A stretch of DNA of 64,000 nt from an uncultured Muribaculaceae bacterium (GCA_910579995.1 CAJTWH010000004.1:62001-126000); one strand, 5' to 3'. Counted from the stretch's first letter, positions 49,891 to 59,409 are shown. The notes: generated from the sequence alone by a model not told the origin. Made by a program: numbers and translations.

Positions 49891-52800
49891 ATGAGATTCT
49901 TGCGCTTCCTTTTGCTGCTTGTCGCCCTGCTCGCCGGAGTGGCCTCGCGGGGTGCGGATAATATCGACGACGCGGCGCGGACGGTGAGCGAGCGCGTCAC
50001 GCAGCCGTCGCCCGATGTGGAGCAGATGAGGCAGTATGCCGATTGCCCGGTGTCGTATGCCACGGGCTCGGCCTCGTTCTCGGTGCCCTTGGTGTCGCTG
50101 TCTACGCCTTCGTGCGGTGTGTCGCTCGGCCTCACTTACCGCTGCGAGGCAAAGAAGGTGACAGAGACTGCCGGGTATGTGGGCCTTGGATGGACGCTGA
50201 CAGGCCTCGGCTCGGTATCGCGCCAGATCTGCGGCATGCCCGACGATTGCACCACCGCCCCGCTGGATTTTCAGACAGATAGCTATGATATTGACTATTA
50301 CAATGACTTGCTTGACCGCAAAAAGGATGGCAATCCTGACAGGTATACGCTTGTGACTCCCGACGGCGAATCGGTGTCGTTCATCATCGATGGCCTTATC
50401 ACCCTTTTGAATTATACGGAGCTGAAAATCGAGCGCACACCTGTCGCAGACAATTTTCTCGCCACAGAGAGCTTCACGGTAACCACCCCGGAAGGTGTTG
50501 TATATGAGTATACTGAGAAGGAGACGATTGATTATATATCTGTTTTGTCGCCAATTTCTATAGGAGAATACAACCCTGCCTATTCCGCTGTCACTTCTTG
50601 GCACCTTACCAAAATTACAGCTCCGGAAAAAAGCGACTCCATTATAATAAATTATGCTCCGGGAACTACTTGGAAGAGATGTAAAGTAAATGATTTGCTT
50701 GTAATGACGCGTTCGTGGGGTTCCTCCGGCACAACGACCGGCTCTAATACCATGGACAATACCCATGGTGTCATGACTGAGGCAAGGACGACTTTCAATA
50801 CTCCGCCCTATCCCGCTTCCATCGTTTCAAAAAACGGCACGATAAATCTTGATTTTGAGACATCTCCACAGTCTGCGGATTTTAACGGCACTGCCGACAG
50901 ACTCTCGGCTATAAGCCTGACAGACCCCGATGGCAAACAGGTGAAGCGGATTGAGTTTTCATCCAAGACCCATTCAAGACGCCGCTTTCTCGACAAACTG
51001 ACTTTTTATGCAGATGAAAGTGTTGTCGACAGCTACAATTTCTCCTACTTTGGCGATTCAAAAAGTGCAGGTGATATTTTCGGTTATCCCAACCGATACT
51101 ACAGCAGTGCCGCCGATAGGGAGAGTGTGCTTACTGAAAAACTTGAGATACGCAACACACGTAGGATTGACAGGGAATGTCTCAGCACAGGGCTGCTGAA
51201 AAGTATTGAAAATCATCAAGGCAACATTACGACCTTTGACTATGAGCCTTCGGTTATAACCTTGGAGAAGGCCGGCCTCTTAGGGCAGGAGGTGGCAGTA
51301 GGCACACGCATAAAATCCATAACAACTGAAGACCAAGGCACCGGACGCAAGAGGTACAGGGAGTTCAGCTATTATGACCCTGTCTGCGACATCGACCTCA
51401 ATGCATTTTGTATCAGCACTTTTCTTGCGCCAAACGGCACATGCAACTATATCATGGCCGGCAACCAAAAACAATACAGTAACTTCAGCATGTCGGTTAC
51501 ATTCACCGCCTCGGCCCGCTCAGCCGGCAAGCCTCTTGAAAGCGCAAAGATTTATTATGGAGCGGTTGAGGAGATGATAAGCGACGGTGGCTCTGAAGCA
51601 CCGTTGAAGAAAAGGTATGAATATGACCTGAGTCACTGTATCTCGTCTATCAAAGGAGGCATAGCTGTAGGTCAGCCGAGCTTTGCCGATCAGAAAACAA
51701 ACCCCTACCTTTACCCCAAAGGAGGGTCTCCCAACCTCAACGACATATACGCCGGTGTATTCTCCAACCATGCTCCGGGAATGGCGTATAAAGAAATCTT
51801 TGGCGGTGAGCCTATGCTCTTACGCAAGATATCATACACCACCGCAAACGGAACGTACACACCGCATATAACGGAAGTTTTCTCGTACCATACACAAAAA
51901 TTGACAACAGATATCGCAGTCGGACTCCAATATGAGACCTATTGCTACAGGTCTTATTTAGGTCTTGGCATAAATGGGACTAAAATGCCAATCGAAGATA
52001 TCGCATATATGGCGCATGCGCCCCTATATGCAAGCTACATGCGCATTGTATGCACCGGTAAGAAGACTACAAGGCATTACGACGATGGCAAGAGCCGGGT
52101 GATGGCGGAGGATTATGTGTATCAACAAAGGGAATCTAAAATTCCGGCAGACGACAATGGCTCTTTCTTTGGAGTAGTCAGACATCCGGGCTTTTATAAT
52201 GACAGCATACCTTGGAGCGGCTATAAAGACTTATTCTACTTCCGCCCGCGCGGGGTGACCTACAGCTGCAATGGCGACAGTCTGACGCGGTATGACCTCT
52301 ACAGCAATGATGTCACGAGCCGGATTTTCAGCGGGCTCGGGCTCGGCTATCTGCCTGTGGCCAAGAAGTGGGTGGCACACGGGGCAGCGTACCGTGACTC
52401 GATAGAGAGCGTGGTGCACTACGGGCGCTTCGGCGGCTTGACGCGGCCTGTCATGGAGGCTGTGAGGCGTCATGGCGCTGTGCTCGACAGCGTGGCATAT
52501 ACGGCCTACAACGCTCTCGGCCTACCCACGGCCTCGCGACGGCGCGATGGCACGGCTTTCGGATATGCGTGGACCGACTATGGCGAGCTGCAGGAGAAGT
52601 ATGCCACCGGCGACGAGGCGCGCACCCGCGTGAAGTATACCCACCTGCCACTGATCGGCTGCAACTCCATCACCTACCCCTCGGGGCGCAAGAAATCGTT
52701 CGACTATGCGGACGGGCGCGTGAGCGCTGTGCGCAACACCGCCGGCGACATCACCGAGCGCTACAGCTATAAGTTCTTCGGCACCGACACCGAGAATTCC

Positions 52801-55800
52801 ATCACCAAGACCAAGATTACAGCCTCGGGCGAGGCGGCCTCGCGGACTGAATACGACGGCTACGGCATGCCTGTGGCCGAGGTAGCCGTGGGCTTCGGCG
52901 GCGACGGCGGCGATGTGACCACACGCACCGACTACGACGCCCTCGACCGCCCCGTGCGGCAGTGGCAACCGCTGCCGGCCGACGACAGCAACTATTATGG
53001 CGACCGGCGCCCCTATACCGACCATATCTACGACCTCGACGGCTCCAAGAACATCATCTCCACCACGGCGCCGGGCGAAGACCTCGAGGGGCACGCGGCC
53101 ACTGCGCGCTATATCTGCAACACCGCCTCGGGCGAGCTTGCCGCCCGCCGACTGCGCATTGAGGGCGACCGGCTCGTATGCTCGGGCTACCATCCGGCGG
53201 CGACGCTCGATGTGGTGCACGCCACCGACGCTGACGGCCACACCACCCTCTCGTTCTCCGACTGGCGCGGGCGCACCGTGCTCACCCGCAAGGTATTGGT
53301 CGAGGGAAAATACATCGACACATACACCTTATATAACCTGTGGGGCGACGTGGCGCTCGTGCTCCAGCCCATGGGAGCGGCAAAGCTCGGCGACCGCAGC
53401 TATGACATCAGCGACGGCAATATGGACGACCTCATCGAGGAATATGCCTACGTCTACCGCTACGACGAAGCCCTGCGCCCCGTCTATGCCAAAATGCCGG
53501 GGGCGGCGCCGGTGACCACGGTCTACGACCCCGACGGCCTCGTGGCCTACACCTCCGACGGCAATCTGCGCGCCGACGGCAAATGCCGATTCAATCTCTA
53601 CGACCGGCTCGCCCGCCCGGTGCTTACCGGCGTGTGCGACGAGCCGACAGCCGCCACAGGGCGCATGAGGGCGCGCTACGACTCTTCCGTCGCCGGGCTC
53701 GACTCCACCGGCTACGTGTCTGACATCACGCTTGCCGGCGCCGAGGTCTACACCGCCACATACTACGATGACTACTACCACCGCGTGCGCTCCCATTTCG
53801 CCGACATGCCGGCCGAGGTCAAGGCCCGGGCTACGTCGGCCTACGGGCTCGTCACGGGCACGCTCGAACGTGTGATGGGCTCGGAGCCGGCGCGGTTCGC
53901 AGCCTCCATGAGCCTCTACGACAAGGAAGAGCGCCCGACGGTGACAATGCAGACTTTCCACACCCCGGGAGTGTGTATTACCACAGAGAATGAGTACAAT
54001 ATCGACGGCTCGCTATCGTCGAGCTATTTCGAGCTCAAGCACCCATCCTCGCCCTCCGGCAGTACTTATTACTACGACTACGACGCATGGGGGCGCCTCG
54101 TGCGCGAGCGACTGTCGTATGACTGGGGCATGCCGGTCACTCTACAGCAGATAAAATACAACCGCATAGGGCAACAGGAATCGAACAAGCTCCTGTTCCT
54201 CTCCGAGAGCTACAGCTACGATGTGCGCGGCTCTTTGGTGAAGCGCTCGTCGCCCGTATTCGAGCAGACGGTGTCGAATCAGGGGCAGTTCTCGCGGTAC
54301 TACAACGGTTCTATAGGCAGTATCAACGATAAGATCACCGGTGGGGCAAACACGTCGAATTCCTACACCTACGACAATGCCGGGCGCCTCACCTCCGCCA
54401 TGATATTCCTAAACGGCGTCGGAAGACCTGTAGCCTACGAATACGACCTCAACGGCAACATCACACACCTGTCGCGCCGGGGGCGGGCGGGGACATCGAG
54501 CATGGAGTATATCGACCTGCTCGACTACACCTACGAGGGCAACCGCGTAGTCAAGATCGACGACGCGGCAACGGCGGTGATATCCGAATCGACGATGAAC
54601 TTCGCCGATGGCGTCGACCTCGACACCGAGTACGCCTACGACGCCAACGGCAATATGCTGGTTGACAGCAACAAGGGCTTGAAATACGAGTGGGACTACA
54701 ACAATATGCTCCGCTCGGCAACGCGCACACCCTTCTTCGACTACAGCACCTACACCCGCACCGCCACCGGCACGCGCCTTAGCCGCTCATATACCAAGCG
54801 GCAGGGCACACCCATCTCGCCGGCAATAGACCTCGGCACGCGCCCGTGGTGGCCGACCAACAAGACAGAGACGCACACCTATGACACCTACGGCCCCTAC
54901 GAATTCGAGGACGGAAAATTCGCCCGCTTCAACAACACCATCGGCTATATCGACAGCGTAGAGCACGTCTACATCCACGACTGGCAGGGCAACGTCCGCG
55001 CCGTAGTCCATCAGGACAACAGCGGAGCGACAGTCCTTGACCAGACCACCTACTACTACCCCTACGGCATGCCCATGGCCGAGTCAACATCACCCGACGC
55101 CAACCGCTACAAATACACCGCCAAGGAACTCTTCACCGACTCCCGCCTCAACCTCGCCGACCACGGCGCCCGAATGTACGACCCCGCAATAGGCCGGTGG
55201 ATATCGCAAGACCCTATGCAAGAACTGCGAAAGGATTTCACTTCGTATAATTTCTGTCTGCAAAATCCTATTTCATTTATAGACAATGATGGATTCAGAG
55301 AATGGCCTGTCAATGAAACTTATAATGGACAGTCACGTCGACATTCAAATGACTTTGGATCAACAAAGGATAGAACAAGTCCACATAAAGGAGTAGATAT
55401 AAATATCGGCTCAGGTGATCATGATTTAGGAGCCCCTGTATTAGCGACTCATGAAGGTAAGGTTGTGGGGCTTACATACTATACACAAGACTCAAACCCT
55501 GGCGGGACAAGACTTCATATTCAATCTCCTGATGGTAGTGTAAGAACCACCTATATGCACTTAAGCGAAGTTAGTGAAGGAATTCAAAAAGATTCTTACA
55601 TCCAAGAAGGACAAGAAATAGGTAAAATCGGAGGATCCGGAAAAGGATTGGAGCGAGGACAAGACGTTCATCTCCATTATGAAATAAGATTAAATGGAGA
55701 ATTAATAAACCCGGCAATAAACTCTACAAAATTAGTTGACGCACAAAAATTGACTAAAATCGATAACAACACTTACGATGGTGGAACATTGTCAGGTGTA

Positions 55801-55887
55801 GAGGTTGTGGGCAATGGAACAAAAAAGCTACCGACACTTTTACCGAAAAAAGAAATAGACAACTTACCTAAAGAAATAACTAAATGA
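49891..55887 (+). CDS. Secreted RHS-repeat protein with C-terminal M23 peptidase domain
   Basis: 1998-residue probable polymorphic toxin. A signal peptide (MRFLRFLLLLVALLAGVASR) is followed by a long SpvB/RHS beta region with many YD-type units (YEYDLNGNITHLS, YAYDANGNMLVDSNKGLKYE). The RHS core then closes the shell: KYTAKELFTDSRLNLADHGA, RMYDPAIGRWISQDP and SFIDNDG near residue 1800. The last ~198 residues are an M23/LytM metallopeptidase: HKGVD (His1832, Asp1836), LGAPVLATHEGKVVGL and HLHYEI (His1927, His1929), so the zinc ligands are present and peptidoglycan is the likely target. DNA for this tip is sharply more AT-rich than the core. A lipoprotein gene starts inside its stop codon (ATGA). 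Confidence 0.92.
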   Translation: MRFLRFLLLLVALLAGVASRGADNIDDAARTVSERVTQPSPDVEQMRQYADCPVSYATGSASFSVPLVSLSTPSCGVSLGLTYRCEAKKVTETAGYVGLGWTLTGLGSVSRQICGMPDDCTTAPLDFQTDSYDIDYYNDLLDRKKDGNPDRYTLVTPDGESVSFIIDGLITLLNYTELKIERTPVADNFLATESFTVTTPEGVVYEYTEKETIDYISVLSPISIGEYNPAYSAVTSWHLTKITAPEKSDSIIINYAPGTTWKRCKVNDLLVMTRSWGSSGTTTGSNTMDNTHGVMTEARTTFNTPPYPASIVSKNGTINLDFETSPQSADFNGTADRLSAISLTDPDGKQVKRIEFSSKTHSRRRFLDKLTFYADESVVDSYNFSYFGDSKSAGDIFGYPNRYYSSAADRESVLTEKLEIRNTRRIDRECLSTGLLKSIENHQGNITTFDYEPSVITLEKAGLLGQEVAVGTRIKSITTEDQGTGRKRYREFSYYDPVCDIDLNAFCISTFLAPNGTCNYIMAGNQKQYSNFSMSVTFTASARSAGKPLESAKIYYGAVEEMISDGGSEAPLKKRYEYDLSHCISSIKGGIAVGQPSFADQKTNPYLYPKGGSPNLNDIYAGVFSNHAPGMAYKEIFGGEPMLLRKISYTTANGTYTPHITEVFSYHTQKLTTDIAVGLQYETYCYRSYLGLGINGTKMPIEDIAYMAHAPLYASYMRIVCTGKKTTRHYDDGKSRVMAEDYVYQQRESKIPADDNGSFFGVVRHPGFYNDSIPWSGYKDLFYFRPRGVTYSCNGDSLTRYDLYSNDVTSRIFSGLGLGYLPVAKKWVAHGAAYRDSIESVVHYGRFGGLTRPVMEAVRRHGAVLDSVAYTAYNALGLPTASRRRDGTAFGYAWTDYGELQEKYATGDEARTRVKYTHLPLIGCNSITYPSGRKKSFDYADGRVSAVRNTAGDITERYSYKFFGTDTENSITKTKITASGEAASRTEYDGYGMPVAEVAVGFGGDGGDVTTRTDYDALDRPVRQWQPLPADDSNYYGDRRPYTDHIYDLDGSKNIISTTAPGEDLEGHAATARYICNTASGELAARRLRIEGDRLVCSGYHPAATLDVVHATDADGHTTLSFSDWRGRTVLTRKVLVEGKYIDTYTLYNLWGDVALVLQPMGAAKLGDRSYDISDGNMDDLIEEYAYVYRYDEALRPVYAKMPGAAPVTTVYDPDGLVAYTSDGNLRADGKCRFNLYDRLARPVLTGVCDEPTAATGRMRARYDSSVAGLDSTGYVSDITLAGAEVYTATYYDDYYHRVRSHFADMPAEVKARATSAYGLVTGTLERVMGSEPARFAASMSLYDKEERPTVTMQTFHTPGVCITTENEYNIDGSLSSSYFELKHPSSPSGSTYYYDYDAWGRLVRERLSYDWGMPVTLQQIKYNRIGQQESNKLLFLSESYSYDVRGSLVKRSSPVFEQTVSNQGQFSRYYNGSIGSINDKITGGANTSNSYTYDNAGRLTSAMIFLNGVGRPVAYEYDLNGNITHLSRRGRAGTSSMEYIDLLDYTYEGNRVVKIDDAATAVISESTMNFADGVDLDTEYAYDANGNMLVDSNKGLKYEWDYNNMLRSATRTPFFDYSTYTRTATGTRLSRSYTKRQGTPISPAIDLGTRPWWPTNKTETHTYDTYGPYEFEDGKFARFNNTIGYIDSVEHVYIHDWQGNVRAVVHQDNSGATVLDQTTYYYPYGMPMAESTSPDANRYKYTAKELFTDSRLNLADHGARMYDPAIGRWISQDPMQELRKDFTSYNFCLQNPISFIDNDGFREWPVNETYNGQSRRHSNDFGSTKDRTSPHKGVDINIGSGDHDLGAPVLATHEGKVVGLTYYTQDSNPGGTRLHIQSPDGSVRTTYMHLSEVSEGIQKDSYIQEGQEIGKIGGSGKGLERGQDVHLHYEIRLNGELINPAINSTKLVDAQKLTKIDNNTYDGGTLSGVEVVGNGTKKLPTLLPKKEIDNLPKEITK
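54982..55328 (+). repeat. RHS core segment duplicated downstream, copy 1
   Basis: About 347 bases coding WQGNVRAVVHQDNS through the RHS core to the start of the tip (ETYNG). I count about ten differences from 56551-56897. The distance is 1569 bases, exactly 523 codons. Confidence 0.93.
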
Positions 55888-56501
55888 AAAAATTATTGCT
55901 TGTAGCAGGCATACTATTGTCTTTGTTCATGGGCTGTAAAAAAAATTCCAGTATTATTGGAGACAATGAGCCTATGAAAAACTATATCCTACCCAACGAA
56001 TCCATTTCAGTTGAGGATACATTAGTAACTATTTTAGAAAGAGAGATTATTGAAAACGAAACTATAAAATTTGATAATCCAATCGTTGATGATTACATCG
56101 GTTTTCCAGAGCCCATAGATAGTGTAGTAAACGCCATACACATAAAGACCGAGATATACCGTAATCCTTCTGAACCCATAAAGTATGTAATTTACGGAGA
56201 TACTTTTGTAAGGATGGGGGCGGATATTAAACTCATAATTACGGATTACAAAAAATCTATTGAGTCTGATACTATTATTTTTAGCAGAAGCTCTTTAAAT
56301 CGTATTATAAACAATCCTCATATAGATATAGATTATTTCAGAATACGTTATCTTGGTATCAATGATATCCGGAATGACTCCCTTTTCTTCAGAATTCACC
56401 TGAGCATACCCGACACCGATTGCTCTTATACATTTCTATATCATTATACCCATGAAAATGATTCACTTGAATTAGAATATGATTATTGGTATGATGATTA
56501 A
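55884..56501 (+). CDS. Lipoprotein, predicted immunity to the first M23 tip
   Basis: 205 residues, start overlapping the RHS stop by four bases. Lipobox in LLSLFMGC (Cys18). The mature part is acidic (EDTLVTILEREIIENETIKF) and ends in DYWYDD. No family recognised. Its pattern FSRSSLNRI then DSLFFRIHLSIPDTD recurs in the lipoprotein at 57461 (FTRSEINKF, DTLSFRIGLYIPDSD), so the two are diverged relatives. A periplasmic, membrane-bound acidic protein directly behind a peptidoglycan-hydrolase tip is the arrangement expected of an immunity gene; this is inference. The gene is AT-rich. Confidence 0.7.
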   Translation: MKKLLLVAGILLSLFMGCKKNSSIIGDNEPMKNYILPNESISVEDTLVTILEREIIENETIKFDNPIVDDYIGFPEPIDSVVNAIHIKTEIYRNPSEPIKYVIYGDTFVRMGADIKLIITDYKKSIESDTIIFSRSSLNRIINNPHIDIDYFRIRYLGINDIRNDSLFFRIHLSIPDTDCSYTFLYHYTHENDSLELEYDYWYDD

Positions 56502-57456
56502 TATAAATTTCCCCTACACTTCCCAGCTCTCCATGTATACGCGCTCATTGTGGCAGGGCAACGTCCGCGCCGTAGTCCATCAGGACAACAGCGGGACGAC
56601 AGTCCTCGACCAGACCACCTACTACTACCCCTACGGCATGCCCATGGCCGAGTCAACATCACCCGACGCCAACCGCTACAAATACACCGCCAAGGAACTC
56701 TTCACCGACTCCCGCCTCAACCTCGCCGACCACGGCGCCCGCATGTACGACCCAGCTATAGGCCGCTGGATATCGCAAGACCCTATGCAGGAACTGCGAA
56801 AGGATTTCACTTCGTATAATTTCTGTCTTCAAAATCCTATTTCATTTATAGACAATGACGGATTCAGAGAATGGCCTGTCAATGAAACTTATAATGGGAA
56901 ATATCGTAGTCATCTGAATAATTTTGGAGCTCCACGAGATAACGGACGTACACACAAAGGTATCGATATAAATATTGGCTCAGGAGATGATGATTTAGGA
57001 GCACCTGTATTAGCGACTCACGAAGGTGAGGTTGTGGGACTTACACTCTATACACAAGACTCTGACGCAGGAGGGACAAGACTTCATATTCAGTCTCCGG
57101 ATGGTAGTGTCACAACTTCATATATGCATTTAAGTGAAGTGAGTGACGGACTTCAAATAGGTTCTTACGTTCAAGAAGGTCAGGAAGTAGGAAAAATTGG
57201 AGGAACTGGCGAAGGAAAAATAAACGATTATTCACCCCACCTACATTATGAAATTAAGTTAAATGGTGAAAATATAAACCCGGCAATAAACTCTACAAAA
57301 TTAGTTGACGCACAAAAATTGACTAAAATCGATAACAACACTTACAATGGCGGAACTTTATCGGGAGTTGAAGTTGTAGGTAGCGGAACTAAAAAATTAC
57401 CGACACTTTTAAATAAAAAAGAAATAGACAACCTACCGAAAGAAATAACTAAATAG
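56479..57456 (+). CDS. Orphan RHS tip with second M23 peptidase domain
   Basis: The frame is open for 325 codons from an ATG at 56479 inside the preceding gene, but clear homology begins only at 56551. It holds just the end of an RHS core (WQGNVRAVVHQDNSG to SFIDNDG) and a tip parallel to that of the long RHS protein: HKGID (His159, Asp163), LGAPVLATHEGEVVGL and HLHYEI (His254, His256). It lacks a signal peptide and the RHS shell, so by itself it should not be exported. It is probably a silent replacement tip. The tip sequence differs most in the early part (YRSHLNNFGAPRDNGRT) and near GEGKINDYSP. Confidence 0.85.
   Translation: MIIGMMININFPYTSQLSMYTRSLWQGNVRAVVHQDNSGTTVLDQTTYYYPYGMPMAESTSPDANRYKYTAKELFTDSRLNLADHGARMYDPAIGRWISQDPMQELRKDFTSYNFCLQNPISFIDNDGFREWPVNETYNGKYRSHLNNFGAPRDNGRTHKGIDINIGSGDDDLGAPVLATHEGEVVGLTLYTQDSDAGGTRLHIQSPDGSVTTSYMHLSEVSDGLQIGSYVQEGQEVGKIGGTGEGKINDYSPHLHYEIKLNGENINPAINSTKLVDAQKLTKIDNNTYNGGTLSGVEVVGSGTKKLPTLLNKKEIDNLPKEITK
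56551..56897 (+). repeat. RHS core segment, copy 2 (orphan)
   Basis: About 97% identical to 54982-55328, same reading frame. The left border at TGGCAGGGC is abrupt: upstream DNA is unrelated (the end of the first lipoprotein gene plus 49 bases). Confidence 0.93.
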
Positions 57457-57460
57457 ATTT

Positions 57461-58108
57461 ATGAAAAAATTATTACTTGTATCAGGCATTCTATTGTCTT
57501 TGTTCATCAGTTGCACGGAAAGGACTTCCAAAGTCTTAGAACAAGAGGCTGTTGAAATAGACAGCGCAGAAAACTTATGCGATTCAGCAATAGCCGATAC
57601 CATAGAGACTGACACAATCGCTCCTGAAATAGAATTCGATTATATAGGAGAGAAGGTATGTATCGAAAAACCGAGATCGCCATTCTTTTACGATAAAACC
57701 GAAACTACCGAATTGGAGGACATGATCATCCGAACAACATTGATTGAAAACAAAAACAGAGACTCCGCTGAATTGGTCTATTATAGCCGTAAAGGTTGGG
57801 ATACTGTTGAAGTATACAATGGTGTATCTGGCCTTATCACAATAGAGCCCAAAGATTCGATCAGAGATAACGTTGACACGCTGACCTTTACGCGCTCAGA
57901 AATCAACAAGTTTTTAAATGTTCATGATATTAAACTTTTAAATATAACCTCTCTGCACTTTGAAGGAAAGAGCAATGACACACTCTCATTCAGAATCGGT
58001 CTATACATCCCGGACTCAGATGTCGGACATTCTGTAAATCTTTATCATACTCCACAAGGCAACATCTTCGAAGATAAACCTTATACATTGGGAGAGGATG
58101 ATTTCTAA
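57461..58108 (+). CDS. Lipoprotein, predicted immunity to the second M23 tip
   Basis: 215 residues starting four bases after the orphan-tip stop. The signal peptide (MKKLLLVSGILLSLFISC, Cys18) is nearly identical to that of the first lipoprotein, also in DNA, while the mature part has diverged strongly. It is acidic (VEIDSAENLCDSAIADTIET) and contains DTLTFTRSEINKFLNVHDIK and LSFRIGLYIPDSDVGH. AT-rich. Function inferred from pairing with the M23 tip. Confidence 0.7.
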   Translation: MKKLLLVSGILLSLFISCTERTSKVLEQEAVEIDSAENLCDSAIADTIETDTIAPEIEFDYIGEKVCIEKPRSPFFYDKTETTELEDMIIRTTLIENKNRDSAELVYYSRKGWDTVEVYNGVSGLITIEPKDSIRDNVDTLTFTRSEINKFLNVHDIKLLNITSLHFEGKSNDTLSFRIGLYIPDSDVGHSVNLYHTPQGNIFEDKPYTLGEDDF

Positions 58109-58124
58109 TACCCGCACCGCCTCC

Positions 58125-58217
58125 GGCTACATGCTCTCCACAGCCTCCGGCAACTGAAACCCGCAATAAATCAACACATTATTTTGCATTCCCGACAAAT
58201 TTCATTATATTTGCCGG
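58125..58217 (+). repeat. 93-bp perfect direct repeat, copy 2, with promoter
   Basis: Exact copy of 49774-49866, including the tail of the regulator coding sequence (here not part of a gene) and the promoter TTTG (58183-58186), 19 bases, TATATTTG (58206-58213). It now drives the gene at 58236. The two copies are 8351 bases apart and bracket the RHS array. Confidence 0.95.
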
Positions 58218-58235
58218 AAACCAATTGTGCGTGAT

Positions 58236-58733
58236 ATGATTACGACTATCAAGAGTAGAATATCGCACCGGCTTATCAGAGTCTGTGCGCTGGCGATTGC
58301 AATATGCGTTGTTAATTTCTGCATGTCAAAAAAATGCATTGCCTGTGACAATTGTGACACCTCAAATCTATTCAAGATAGAAAAAATCAGCAAGAAAAAA
58401 AATTGGTTTTTCATTTATGCAAGCAAGAATGATAAACAATATCGTATCTTATCTCAGGCTCCACAAAAGACTGACTCTTTAGAAAAATATGATATAATCG
58501 AGGAAGGTAAAACTTATTGCCTTAATTTACATTCTTTTACAGAAAATGTCCCCCGCTCCGAACCCACCATGACTTCATTATCTACAATCTGGATAGGTAT
58601 ATTGATTCTTGATAAAAAAACCAGAATTGAATTCAACGAAGATAACGATTGGTTTTTCACCGGTAATCTAAGAGGTCTGTATTATCTTCCAAACGATACA
58701 TCCATAAATTGTGATTCCAAGTCAAACCTTTAG
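58236..58733 (+). CDS. Small exported or membrane-anchored protein, unknown
   Basis: 165 residues from the ATG at 58236; a GTG at 58227 would add three. A hydrophobic segment (LIRVCALAIAICVVNFCM) is followed by a Cys cluster (CIACDNC). The rest is AT-rich and Lys-rich (KIEKISKKKNWFFIYASKND), with EFNEDNDWFFTGNLRGLYYL near the end. I recognise no family. It sits behind the copied RHS promoter in the place where the RHS gene sits behind copy 1, so it may be the original gene there or another immunity-type protein. Confidence 0.65.
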   Translation: MITTIKSRISHRLIRVCALAIAICVVNFCMSKKCIACDNCDTSNLFKIEKISKKKNWFFIYASKNDKQYRILSQAPQKTDSLEKYDIIEEGKTYCLNLHSFTENVPRSEPTMTSLSTIWIGILILDKKTRIEFNEDNDWFFTGNLRGLYYLPNDTSINCDSKSNL

Positions 58734-58740
58734 TTGCGCG

Positions 58741-59409
58741 ATGAAATCATTATGGTATAACGTTAGGGCTCTCGCTATGGCTGTCGTCTGCGTACTGTGC
58801 CTGCAGGCTTCGGCTGTAGAGCAGGATTACTATATGCAACGGGCTGTGATAACCGATAAAAATCTGAAAGAATTTCTGACGAAATACATCGTACCTGTAG
58901 CCAAAGCAAATAATTACGATGTAGAGACCGATGAAATTATACTCTGGGATGGCATGCGATATAACCGCGAGTTAAAACGCTTGGAGGATGATATTGCCAT
59001 AATCATCACAGCCGATTGTTCTACAGGGTTCAGGAGCTTTTTTAATTCTGAAGATAAAGTATACGTTGCAGAGCTTAAAGGTATAAATTTCTATATCAGA
59101 TATAATGGTTATGACGACAGCTGGTTCAAGATATTGCCTGACTATAAATATATGGGCAAGGTAGACACCGATGGATTCTATGGCCGTATATGCGACGCCA
59201 CCGCCACATGGCTGCTGCTGACCGACTCGGGTCGATTCAGGCTCATCAATTTCCATGACATGGGCTTGCGATGGCTCAAAGACCGTGAATATAGAACATA
59301 CCGCCCCGAGCTGCCCGTAAAGCGTGTAAAATACGGACCCGAACTATCCGACCTGATAGGAATCAAATTAAGCAAGAAAACTGAACTCCCAAAGATGATT
59401 GAGATATGA
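58741..59409 (+). CDS. Secreted protein of unknown function
   Basis: 222 residues with a signal peptide (ALAMAVVCVLCLQASAVEQ). The mature part has no domain I recognise: YYMQRAVITDKNLKEFLTKY, AIIITADCSTGFRSFF, GINFYIRYNGYDDSWFKIL and RFRLINFHDMGLRWLKDREY. It starts seven bases after the previous stop and overlaps a lipoprotein-like relic (ATGA), the same arrangement as RHS plus lipoprotein. It could therefore be a third effector-like partner, but no catalytic motif is visible. Confidence 0.65.
   Translation: MKSLWYNVRALAMAVVCVLCLQASAVEQDYYMQRAVITDKNLKEFLTKYIVPVAKANNYDVETDEIILWDGMRYNRELKRLEDDIAIIITADCSTGFRSFFNSEDKVYVAELKGINFYIRYNGYDDSWFKILPDYKYMGKVDTDGFYGRICDATATWLLLTDSGRFRLINFHDMGLRWLKDREYRTYRPELPVKRVKYGPELSDLIGIKLSKKTELPKMIEI

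Noticed and set aside
49774..58217. Integrase-mediated island with attL and attR
   Set aside because: The 93-bp repeats would suit attachment sites, but no integrase or excisionase lies inside; duplication by recombination is simpler.
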